Origin: Mauremys mutica
Lineage: Eukaryota > Chordata > Testudines > Geoemydidae
DNA length: 64,000 nt
Assembly: GCF_020497125.1 (NCBI RefSeq)
Contig: NC_059079.1
Span: 46,759,114-46,823,113 of the forward strand
Reading direction: 5' to 3'
The translations under genes were made by a program, and so were the position numbers. A model generated the notes under the pieces. It saw nothing but the letters and a program-made list of their open reading frames with translations. It made no database searches and had not been told where the DNA came from. Below, piece after piece: positions 13,301-24,788 of this stretch (positions are counted from its first letter, which is position 1; each line of letters begins with the position of its first letter).

Positions 13301-16300
13301 ACTACTCTTTGAGGTAGGAGATCATTCAGATTCCATTCCAGCAGTATTCTGCTCCCCATCATCCTGATTGGAGACAGTCAACTGAGACAAAAATATAATT
13401 TAATGCTTTAATTGTTTCTGTGTTGTTCTTTAGGGAGTAAACTTACTTGTTTATTTAAAATTTATGGAAGATGACTTGACCATACTGAAACTGAACACAT
13501 TTACTTACTCCACACCCATTCCAAAATCAAGTACTTCCACAAATAGGTCTATAAACCCTGGGTTTTTTTCTGCTGACATTTTCATATATTGCTGTTGTAC
13601 AGCAGATGGCTGAAGAATCTAATCAAGAGATTTTGTACAAATCAACAAAAATCTTTGTCTAAGCTCTGTAATTATTACCAAAAAAAAAACAAACCCATAG
13701 AACCATATGTCCCCTCCCTGTATCCTGTGTAATGGTCTGATGTGTGATGCTTGCACATCATTTTGTCAACTTGCACCATGCTACCGTAAATTCTTCACTG
13801 TGTCAGCAACGCTGTACTTAGTAATGCTCTAGGCAAGACTGCATAAATATAAGAGCCAGGAAGCAGGAATGTGAACCACACACTCCATTGTCCGATGGTA
13901 GTGTTGAACAATTCCTTATTATTTTACTCCCATCTATACTCTTCCATTCCACATTCCCACCACCCTTAGGCCAGACCATGCTCCTCTCTCTGACCCACCC
14001 AGCGAAGTAATATCAGTAGGTCAGGTGGTCTCAGTTATGAATAGCATTACAAGAGGAGGATAGAGATGTTGTATGAGTTCTCTTCTCATGGACAGTTGTG
14101 AAGTGGTTTTTCTATAGAAATTTAGGATGAAATCCTGGGCCCACTAATACAACTTTCATTAACTTTACTGGGGCCAGAATTTCTCCCTGAAGCCAAACTT
14201 TCCACCTGGGGAAAATTTGTCTATCAAGCTAAGGTACCTCAGGATCCTATATTTTCACTTTTCGTTTTCCAATATGTATATGAGGCCATTGGGAGGGCTA
14301 ATAAGGAGGTAAGGGTTGCCTTTCCCCCACCAATATGCTGACGACACCCAACTTTGTGTCTCTGTCTTGTCCAACTTGGACCATAATGTGATATGTTCCT
14401 GGGTATGAATTATGGGTGAAAAGTTTTTCTGCAGTTTTGTAGTTTTACTGTATGCTTGCTGAGATAAATGGTTGAATTCCATTGGTTGCTTAAGGCTGCG
14501 GGAATTCTTTTATTTGTATATTAGTGTTAAAGCTGGTGAGTAATTATTATAAGTTGAGTTATTGGCAGGGCTCGCAGATGTTTTGTGGGGGTATTATTTT
14601 TTTTTCATGTCAAAGCTAAATAAATAAGTAAAATTTAGTGGTTAAGCCTCTTATAGCAACGGAGACCTGATTCGGTGATGCACGCAGCAAGCAGCATAGA
14701 CAGGAAGTGAGTGAAGGTGGGGGTGGAAGAGATGAGATATTCACCTGTCATCTTTGTGCCTCCTGGATTCTGAGCCCTGCTGAGGATAAGCAGGCCCAGG
14801 GGCCAACACCCGTGGCCTCTATAGCTTGGTAGGCAGTGGATAAAACACGGTGAATGCAGCACTTTAGGTCCACACTAGCCTGGATAATAAATATGCATAG
14901 ATTATTTTCTTTTATTTTAGTTATGAAAGCTTTGTGATTTATCCTTAGAAAAGAAGGGGAATTTAAATTGCTTTTTGCATAACTAAGGCTCATTGAAATT
15001 AGATCAAATCCTTACATTTTGCTTGCGTGCTGTGATTCTCCAAGTTTTGCCTGCTGTGACAATCAAATTTCTGCTTTTAGCTTAAAACCAAATCTAATCG
15101 AGTCATAGCTGATTTTTTTCTCCTCCATGCCACCAAGTGCCTGAAGAAGTAAACATGTTCACTTATGAAAGTTAAGCAATCTCACCTTCAGTATCAAACA
15201 TACAGAAATTTGGGGAAGCATTTAAGAAAAAAATCCCCTATGATAAACCTGCTTTCAAACAAACAGTTGCTATGAGCTTTACAAAGAACTGGCAAGAATG
15301 GGCCCCTCTTAATAGTGATGAAGACATTTTGTTTTGTAACCAGCTTTCTCTCTAACCACAAAGCTAACAGAATAGTTCTCTGCCCTAACACTTTTAAAAT
15401 TAATGCAATGGGTCTGGGGTTGATGAGGGTGAGGAAGAAGAAAGATCAAGCATTTGATATTTAGCTAAAAGAAGTTTTTTTTTCCTACCATCAGAGTCCA
15501 AATGAAGTTAATCAAAAGAGTTCTTTGTAGCCAGGGTTTTCTTTTCTGCTAAGATGGATCTGGTTCCTTTATCAGTCCACCTCATAAGTAAGATGATCAA
15601 GAGCTCATTACATGTCCTTTCTTCACATTACTTTTCCTACCCTGTGGAGAATAACAAACATTCCAGCTGAGCTCAATCATATTTCTTTCATGTCTGGGCT
15701 CCCTGGCACTCCTTGTAAAGAGGACAGAGATTGGTGGTTTTCTCTCTACTCAGGGGGAGCATTAACCATTTCCTTTGCCACCCAGTGGCAGTCTATTACA
15801 AAAGGCATTCTCACCCCCATTGCTAAGCTAGTGTGAACCTGTTTTCATCAGGCTAATTGTACAGATCTTATTTCAGATGTGTGAGGTGGCAGCTGCAGGA
15901 CATGCAAAATCTAAATCCATTACCATCAGAAAGAAAAATCTAGTCCAGGTATTACCAATGATTATCAAAAGGTGAACAGGGGTAAATAATAGTGTCAGAG
16001 AAGTGCCAATCATTCTCTCTGTTTGGAGAGTTTGAACGAACAGAATGACAGAATTTCTGTACTCACCTGGACCAAGTTCAGCACTCACCCCATGAAAAAG
16101 GCCAAAGGTGCACTGGGTGTCAGTGTAGAACTTAGCCCCATGTTGTAAGACCTACCTTTTTTTTTTTTCCCATGGGAAATCTTATTCCATATGTTTCCCT
16201 GGATATCTTTTTACTGTACTGCAGACATCTAAGAGATGTCTACGCATGCTAAACCAGTGTGCTGTATACAAACGAACAGATCCTGCAGTTGCTCTACACA

Positions 16301-16784
16301 TAGAAGACTACACTGTGCCCAGTGCTACATGGTGAGCAAGGGGGGAAAGAGTGACATAAAAACCTTCACCATCTTGGAGACATGTACAGGACCTGGGTAA
16401 TGTGTCAGTCCTTACACTCAGGAGACAACAGGACCCCAAGTCAGCCACTGTTCCTGAAGCGGGGATGGATAAGGCAAGACCATGGAAGCAACCACGTACA
16501 AAATGCATTATACCTGCCTCATATACTATACCTACAAGAGTTGCAGATGTGGCACTGAACCTCTGAATTACCTAATGTGGCCAAAGATTCAATGACATCA
16601 AGGACATTTAAGCATGTAATACACAATACTTCAACTCCCTCCCTTTCTTCAAATGTCTCTTTAATACTCACTTCCACCATGATGCCTACAAAACATTTGA
16701 TAACTAGTGATGAATACTTATTATGCCAATTATAAATTAAAAAACATCTTCCTTTTATCTTGTGCTCCCCCAATCTGTTTAGAC
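10363..16784. other. AT-rich sequence with no recognisable gene
   Basis: No gene, RNA or element boundary is convincing over this 6.4-kb stretch. A palindromic GATGAAATCCTGG repeat copy is visible at about 14127-14190. Frames such as 11064-11336, 14635-14993, 15612-15836 and 16519-16788 have no domain I can name. It may hold conserved regulatory DNA, which cannot be judged without alignment. Confidence 0.45.
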
Positions 16785-16922
16785 CCATCTGTTGTCTTTT
16801 GTCATATACCTAGACTACAAGGTTTCTGGAGGCAGGGGCCATCTTTTCATTATGTGTACACATTGCCTTGCAATTCTCAACTGGGGCCTCTAGGTGCTAC
16901 TGCAATAATAAATAAATATTAC
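16785..16922 (+). repeat. Old dispersed repeat tail (AGGTGCTAC...AATAAATAAATA), plus strand
   Basis: GGAGGCAGGGGCCATCTTTT, the CTAGGTGCTAC motif and a terminal run of AATAAATA define a sense copy of the family seen in antisense at 9872. Confidence 0.6.
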
Positions 16923-18120
16923 AGCACTGGGCCCAAAATCACCATCTCATAAAAAATTAACAACCTAATCCTACAAAGTGCTGAGCAGTTCTTGGAGAAA
17001 ATGCTCAATGCCCTCGCTTTCCATTGTCTTTGGTCAATGAACTTGTCTGAAATTTGCATCTATATTAACAGAAATGTGTAGAAGAGAAAAAAAGACAAAA
17101 CCCCATCCTTTAAAAATATTATTGATTATACATATATGGATCTCATCATGTCTATTTAGGATTTAGGCAAGCAGGAGTTGAAGAGCAATGTTTTACATTC
17201 TTTTCAACATTAATCGTCTATGTTCAGCAAAATTGTGTCAGAAATATCAAAAAATAAACAGATCTTAGACCTGGTCTTAAATCCAGGAAAAGAAAATAAG
17301 ACCATAGGGTTCCCTTTAGTGATATAGATGCCACTAACAGTGATAAATGAAAGTTGCTATGGGTTTATGCATTTCTTGAGTAGGCCGTATCATGAATTTG
17401 CATCTGTCAAAAATGTAATGATGAAATGTGATAGAATATGAAAATGACAGTTTACTGGAGAGTTTGTGCACTTGAAACAAGGTGGGGTTTCTATAACTTT
17501 GGATCAATATCATGGATTAAGTACAGGTATATCTTATGTGAAATGAAGTCAAGCCTTTCCATTTAATACAATGGGATTTGCATTAGAGCCACTCTAACCA
17601 GTTTGATAAGTTTTTATGGAATTGTTTCTGTTGTCACGCATTTACCATCTCTAAAGTTGACCTCAGAGTATTGGATATTAACAGGAAGTGACTTAACTGG
17701 AGCAAACACCCTAGTTTTGTAAATTATTCTTATATGTACCCTATTGTAGAACACTATCTTGCTGCAACCCCTTTTTTTTTTGGCCATACTGGACATTCTA
17801 CTTCTGTCATGATGGGAAACAAGCAATCTCCTTTTATACTGCCGTGCTGCCACATCATCTCATCAGCCAAACAAAATTGTCAGGTTGATTTAACCAGGAA
17901 TGAGAATAACAGAAATGAGTTTTTCCCCACATCTGTGCAAAACCTGCACTGTATCTGCACAGTTCCTATGGATCACTCCCAGACAATTAGATGCAGAAAG
18001 CATTTGGGCACTACCATTCGCAGCAGATCTCTTTTTCAGCATTGATTGCATTCACCAATGGGAAACGAACACAGTGCTTGGATTATTTGTGAAGTCAAAT
18101 CCTCAGTAATGTTTGTTGAC
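16923..18120. other. AT-rich sequence, nothing recognised
   Basis: The overlapping frames at 17614-18109 run into the MITE at 18124 and have no known motif. Confidence 0.5.
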
Positions 18121-18398
18121 TAAGGCCATGGCTACACTTGCAAATTTGCAGCGCTGCAGCAGGGTGTGAAAACACACCCTCTCCAGCGCTGCAAATTGCG
18201 GCGCTGCAAAGCGCCAGTGTGGTCAAAGCCCCAGCGCTGGGAGCGTGGCTCCCAGCGCTGTACGTTATTCCCCACAGGGAGGTGGAGTACGGACAGCGCT
18301 GGGAGAGCTCTCTCCCAGCGCTGGTGCTTTGACTACACTTAGCGCTTCAAAGCGCTGCCGTGGCAGCGCTTTGAAGTGCAAGTGTAGCCATAGCCTAA
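18121..18398. mobile_element. PIF/Harbinger-type MITE made of perfect palindromes, TAA duplication
   Basis: The element is 18124-18395 (272 bp) between TAA (18121-18123) and TAA (18396-18398). The left end GGCCATGGCTACACTTGCA and the reverse complement of the right end, GGCTATGGCTACACTTGCA, differ at one base. CAGCGCTG occurs six times. Three perfect internal hairpins are visible: 18232-18244 with 18248-18260 (13 bp, loop GTG), 18294-18307 with 18310-18323 (14 bp, loop CT) and 18345-18359 with 18362-18376 (15 bp, loop GT). Termini and motif match the Myb-bearing element at 24401, its likely source family. Confidence 0.93.
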
Positions 18399-18807
18399 CA
18401 GTAGAATGACATCATGAACAGCAGCCATCCCACAGCACTTACTCATCTCTGCCTCACCATGCCCCTCCCCAGCCCCCAATCCTCATGCAGATGTATGCTG
18501 GACATACAGAAGGGCTTCCATGTACTGAGATAAAGTAGGCAGGATGCCACTTAACCATCTCTCCCCCACTTATGTATATATTGTCAGTATTTGCACACAT
18601 TTCATCCTGGTCTCTTGAAACGAAGAAAACAAATGGGATGATTTGAGTCCACAGAATAAATTATGGTTGCTTATCAGTGCAAAGTGATCTATCTAGTTTC
18701 CTGTTTGACTCATGAGGCTGATGACAGGGACAGGTCAAGTGCAATGAACCTTTAGTTACCAGCTTGTCTATTGTCACTACATTAGTCTTCATAACCTATA
18801 GAAATTG
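18399..18807. other. Unrecognised sequence
   Basis: No gene or repeat boundary seen. Confidence 0.5.
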
Positions 18808-18914
18808 TGGCTGAGATTTTCAAAGGAGAGTATGGAAATTAAGGCATCCAAATACACTGACGTTCAATAGATGCTAGACAACTAATTCTCCTGGGGCCTT
18901 TTGAAAATCCTAGC
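18808..18914. repeat. Palindromic repeat (GCTGAGATTTTCAAAGG...CCTTTTGAAAATCCTAGC)
   Basis: The outer arms are inverted copies, with GATTTTCAAAGG near the left end and CCTTTTGAAAATC near the right end. This is the same foldback family as 10236-10362. Confidence 0.65.
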
Positions 18915-21900
18915 TTATGAGCTGAAACAAGCAGGTAAATGATCAGGGCGGGGGAAGGGAGACATATTTTATTCACAGTAGGAATGACAACAGGGAGAGT
19001 TACCATCAGAGGTTGCATACACAATAGACATTAGCTAAATAGAATCAGCCCACACAGTTCAGCTGTGCACCGAGTGGCCATTTCAAAGAATTTTTGTCAT
19101 TGGCAATTGACTGATTTTTTTGTCCCATGTCTGGTAGAGAAAGAGCCCATTTTCACTCTATAGGAATGACAGAAGATCAATAAAGCCACAAGACTTGGGA
19201 TTGTATATTATGTTCCTTCAGAACGAGAAATATTGATAACCTGTATGAGAGGTTAGGTGTATTGTTAGATGTTGTAAAATATTACAAATATCACAGAACC
19301 TACACTAACTTTGTTATTTACATTGAAAAATGGAGCGAAGTTAGATTAATTTCATAACAAAATAAGTTGTAGAAACTTTTAGACAGATTTTTAGTCACCT
19401 AATGGATTAAAATGAATAGGAAATGGGAATACAAATACTTTAGGCAGTTTAAGAAATAAAGCTGATATGTTTTTACACTAAAATCAATAACATTGCTACA
19501 ATAAACCAGTGATGAATTTACTCCTTTTACTACATCCAGCATGAAAGTTTACCATGATAAAACAGTCTTATTCAGTCATACCGAACTGAAAACTTGAAAG
19601 ATCAAAGGGGAAAAAGTCCCTCCCACCCCCTCCCCACACTAAACTCCCTAGAGTAAATTTTCAAAGAATTATTGACATGTTAGAGCAGTCAGATTAGCAC
19701 AGCCTGTTGATAGTGTCCAAAGCCACTCCTGTGGATCTAAAAGTGAACTTTTACTGGTGGCACCTAAGAATGGAAGCATTTGTGGGTATCTAAACACAAA
19801 CAGCTAAACCTGGGGTTAGGATATGAGCAATGATCAGATACTAGGCATTTGTAAGTGACATTCAGTGTCAAAACTTTGATGAGTAAACTTCTGAGACCAG
19901 TGACTAACAAGCTAATAAGTTACCCAACTATCCCTCCAGCACACAATATATATTTTTTAAATTATTTAAAATAATTAAATTAAAGGGACTGGATAATTGT
20001 TATAGTCAGTAACAGTTGTAGATATATACAGTTCTATGAACAGCTCTTTAGATGGAGGTTAATGAATCACATGCTTCTGGGATTCAGCTAATCAAAGGCA
20101 TCAGGAAGGAAGCATTGCACAATTGGTAGATGAAGTACAGGTCTTTTCCCCCTTCTTTCTTTAGAGCACTAGGCATATCTATTGGAAACAGAGTAATAGA
20201 CTTCATGTACCATTGATCTGTATTATAAATGATAGAACAATTAGAGGGAGCTGGCACCTGTGAGGGAAGGATACAGGACCTCTCAGTGCATGTGTTGGCT
20301 CATACTAGAACTGAACCAAACTCCAAATCTCCCATCATGAATCTCTTCAGGCCTGAAGACAAGTTTCTGAAATAGTGCAAATGGATTTTCCTTCTGTAGA
20401 CTTGCATGATGGAAGTGTCAGAAACCACTCTATGAACAATCTGTTTCTGCATGGCACACTCTCTCTCTCTCTCTCTCTCTCATGTGGATATTTACATGAA
20501 GAAACATCAGGTTGCTTCTGAGCCCTGTGTTATAGCTGCCCACTTCTACTTTATGCATCACTTATCCCATGTAGTAGCTGTGTGATGTTCATCTCTGGAC
20601 ATGCTTGCTTACACAGACAATTTTCCATTCACACAGTTCTTGATATAATGCAACAGGTGCATGTTTGAACATGCACAGGGCAACATTTAAAACAATCGAA
20701 GCCAGTCAATTAATTGAATTATCAAAAGCTATAGCCCTTGTGATTAATACAAATATGGCTCCAATCAATGAAAAAAATACATTAGAAGTATTGAAGAAAG
20801 AGGCTTGAATGAAATGGAGTAGTTCTTTTACAAAAGTGATCTGTTCATGAGCGATGTATTGAGGCTTCATAGTGTTCAGGTTTTAGAAAATGACTGAAAC
20901 CAGTTATGAAAGAATATTTAATTTAATATTATCTATAGGAAAAAAAATATTAGAAACTACATGAAATGGTTGAAGAGAACATCTGGAAAGGCAAAATTTG
21001 ATAAAGGATAGCACATGTGATTTTAGGAAAGCCTAAATCTAGTTTAAAATGTGTTTGTTGAAACTAAGGTTTTATTTGCTTCACAAGGTATTCCAAGACA
21101 TTAAGTGAAAATAACATTACTTGAATTTTCTGAAAGCACAATAGTGTTGATTAATGACTTCCTTTCAAAGTCCTTGAAAGAAAAGGAAAATTTTCCGACA
21201 AAGCAAAACTTGGAAACAATGACATTGGAATAGAGATGGGTCACATCTCTTCTGACTGTTTGTCATACACTTACTTGTAAAAATAGTAGTTTATCTAAAG
21301 ATTCCTTTAATTCAACAATGTACTCAACTTTTGGGTTTGATCCTAGTCCCTGTAAGATCAATGGGGTTTTTGCCAGTGACCTCAAAGGGAGCAGGAGAGG
21401 GTTCTTTGTTTAACATGATTATATTATAGCAATACTATTTGTTGTTATATTTCCTAGGCACTTTGAGCATAACACGATTTTCTATAAACTTCTGAAGTTT
21501 TCATGGCCTATCATTTCTGCTTCATCACTTGCTAACATGCAAAGGAACACCAAAGAGAAGAATTCTGTGTTGAGTATAGAAGAGTGGAAATGATTAAGAG
21601 AGATATCAAATTAGGTATGCTCTCAAACCGCACTTTATGTAGTCATTTACACCAGTGCAAAGTGAGTGTAAAATGCGACCAAATCAGAAGGGTAAAAGTG
21701 TAAGGTGAGTACACAAAGTGCAGGGCAATGGAAAATCAGGCCCCAAGTTTCCCAAATCACCAGATGAGTCTTGAATAACCTATGAGAGCAGCATGTGTAA
21801 GTATATTAGTTTTGCCAGTTAATCTTGGTATTTCCTACTTTTAGGGCCTGATTCAGCAAAGCAGTTAATTCTTAAGAATATATTTTGCTTAAGTGCTGCC

Positions 21901-23429
21901 TAGATTTAGATTTATAATTGTGTTTCTTTTCGCAATCCCACAAAACCACATTATATTCTGGTGCTTCTATATTTCCTGCAGAATTGACATTTTTGTTGTG
22001 TTCCTCCTTAATGCTCCGAATTCTACTCTGAGGGCCAAATTCTGACCCACACATACCACTGAAAATACAGATGGTTTAACTGAGTACAGATTTTGGCCTT
22101 AGGCCTTGGGGACTGATTCAGTTAATTTACACAAGTAAAAATGAAGTGTTAAGCATAACTCTATGAAAGTCAATAGTTACACCAGTGTAAAACTTGGTGA
22201 GAAATCAGAATAAAGGCTAATAATTAGGACCACATTAGATGTATATGAGTAGTAGGATATGATGAGCCTAACTAACCTCCATATAGTATGCTGTGTCTGA
22301 CAGTATGATATGCTTTATGGATGGTACTAAACACCATGCAGCCTGATTTTAGTATTCTAACATATACCAGTGTATATCAGGAGCAACTCAGTTGAAGTCA
22401 AGGGAGTTATGCTAGCATAAAACATATGCTAGCATATGGATCAGAACTGGATCCATTTTTGTACATGACAGTAGAAAGTGGGATGGAGGGGAAGGGGGGG
22501 TGAAGAGTCCAAACTATATGAGCACTGTACAAACATTTTGTTTGAAGAATTTACTAAAATCCAGACATAACCAGCTCCTAACTTGAGGACAATTGCCTCG
22601 GTATTCTTGGCTTTTCTTATGTTTTAGTTCCTGAAATGATTTCTCCCCCCTCCCACCTCAGAAAAGTATTTTAATCTTATCCTCATAGAAATATGTCAGT
22701 CAAGTACAATTCTAATTTTTCCACTTTGTCTATGGAGCCTCAAAATTCCATTTGAATTTAAAATGGGAGTACAGAAAGCTGCTTTAACTTTTAATTACAA
22801 TATATAATTGTGAAGTAATGGCAAAACAATAATCCATAGCAAAACAGAAAAGCATGCAATTAAAATAAGATAATCTCTGCTTTCCTATGAATTACCACTA
22901 AGCCTTTTCTAAAAAAGGACCCAGCTTCAAACTGCTGCAATGCTGTAAAATACTGACTTGATAAGGGCACCAAAATTTGATTTATCCCATATCCCAGGGC
23001 CTACAAATATATGGAAAACACACACACACACACGGTCTTGGACATTTTAGATGCTTTACCCAGCTCTCAGATATGTGGGTGACAGGCATGTATCTTGGGA
23101 AATAAACTAGTGCAACTGTGTTTAAAATTTTCTTCATGTAGCTGGGGCTTACTTTTACAAGGTACATCCAGTTGCACATGTGCTATAGCCATCCAGGAAT
23201 CATTAGATCACATATACCAGCTTTCCAGATTCATGGATAATTTTGGAGAATGCATCAATAAGGCTTCAAGGTTGTTTTACATAACCTAGTAGATACAGAA
23301 AGACTTTAGAAGCTAAAGAATGAGGAATCTCAGTTACTGCAAACTCATAAGAGCAGATCCTGCCCTTGGTTAGAGCCATTTTACACTGATCCAAGCAAAA
23401 CACTGCTCAAAACCTGGTGGATCCAGGGG
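18915..23429. other. AT-rich sequence with simple repeats only
   Basis: A CT microsatellite lies at about 20458-20480 and a CA microsatellite at about 23020-23033. Several TACACCAGTGTAAA-type palindromic scraps occur near 21650, 22180 and 22370. I found no gene or complete element. Confidence 0.5.
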
Positions 23430-24400
23430 TGACGGGTTGGATCACAGAACCCGCCGCTGGGAGCTACCAACTGATATGCCAAGACTACCTCTGCTCCTGT
23501 TTTCCCTGCCAGCTCAGGACTCCAGCGCCCTGTCTTGCTGAGCCAGACAATCCCGTCTGCTCCAACAAAGACCCAGGGTCTGAATTACTTGCCCCAAAAC
23601 TGCAGGTTTGCCTGAAAGCAGCTAACAGAAGTGTGCTTGTCTTTAACACCCAGATGCCCAGCTCCCACTGGGGTCTAAACCCAAATAAATCCGTTTTACC
23701 CTATATAAAGCTTATGCAGGGTAAACTCATAAATTGTTTGCCCTCTATAACACTGATAGATATGCACAGTTGTTTGCTCCCCCAGGTATTAATATATACT
23801 CTGAGTTAATTAATAAGTAAAAAGTGATTTTATTAAATACAGAAAGTAGGATTTAAGTGGTTCCAAGTAGTAACAGACAGAACAAAGTAAGTTACCAAGC
23901 AAAATAAAATAAAATGCGCAAATCTATGTCTAATCAAACTGAATACAGATAATCTCACCAGTTTCAGAATGCTCCCTTTTACAGACTAATCTCCTTTTAG
24001 CCTGGGTCCAGCAATCACTCACACCCCTTGCAGTCTCTGTCCCTCGTTCCAGTTTCTTTCAGTATCCTGGGGGCGGGGTGGAGAGGTTCTCTCTTTAGCC
24101 ATCTGAAGACAACATGGAGGGGTCTCCCAAGGGTTTAAATAGACATTCTCTTCTGGGTAGACACCCCTCCCTCCCCCTGTGTAGAATCCAGTCACAAAAT
24201 GGAGATTTGGAATCACATGGGCAAGTCACATGCCCATGCATGACTTAGGACTTGCAGGTAGCAGCCATTACCCACATGCTACCTTGAACGCCCTCAGGTA
24301 GACTTCTTATGTGGATTGGAGTCTTCCAAGCTCTTTTGTCTGTTAAGTGCTTCCTGACTGAGCACTTAACTTGCACATTCCTTTCCCAAGAAGTGACCAA
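23430..24400 (+). mobile_element. Truncated LTR of a chelonian endogenous retrovirus-like element
   Basis: It begins TGACGGGTTGGATCACAG. A TATA-like TATATAAAG lies at 23702-23710 and AATAAA signals at about 23903-23912, the layout of a sense-strand LTR of about 1 kb. From memory this is an abundant turtle LTR whose 3' part should continue past GAAGTGACCAA. Here it stops exactly where the Harbinger terminus begins at 24401, and its missing end does not reappear at 26958. No gag, pol or env sequence is attached. The open frame at 23417-23809 lies inside the LTR and is not a gene. Confidence 0.6.
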
Positions 24401-24540
24401 GGGCTTGGCTACACTTACAAGTTGCAGCGCTGGTGGAGGCTTTCCAGCGCTGCAATTACACCCCGTCCACACTTGCAGGGCACAACCAGCGCTGCAACTC
24501 CCTGGTTGCAGCGCTGGCTGAAAACCCGTCAGGGTTGGGG

Positions 24541-24547
24541 TATAAGG
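24541..24547 (+). promoter_or_regulatory. Possible TATA box for the Myb-like gene
   Basis: TATAAGG lies about 250 bp upstream of the Myb-like start, just inside the terminal region and between CAGCGCTG copies. The spacing allows a 5' UTR. The assignment is from position only. Confidence 0.3.
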
Positions 24548-24788
24548 AGTGCAGCGCTGGTGATCCAGCACTACTCAGCAGGTGTGGACACTCACCAGCG
24601 CTTTAATTGTCCTCCAGGTAATAAGGAGTTATCCCAGAATTCCTGTTCAGCCACTCTGCTCATCAGTTTGCACTCTACTGCTCTTGCCTCAGGTGACCCA
24701 CCCTTTAAATGCCCCGGGAATTTTAAAAATCTCCTTCCTGTTTGCTGCAGCCAGGTGTGTGTGGAGTGCAATCAGTTAATCTTTACAG

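Noticed and set aside
18124..18395. Dense short repeats suggesting a CRISPR-like array
   Set aside because: CAGCGCTG copies are irregularly spaced within an element with terminal repeats and a TAA duplication.
23417..23809. 130-codon plus-strand frame
   Set aside because: It lies inside the U3-like part of an LTR, with no motif, and overlaps the TATA box.
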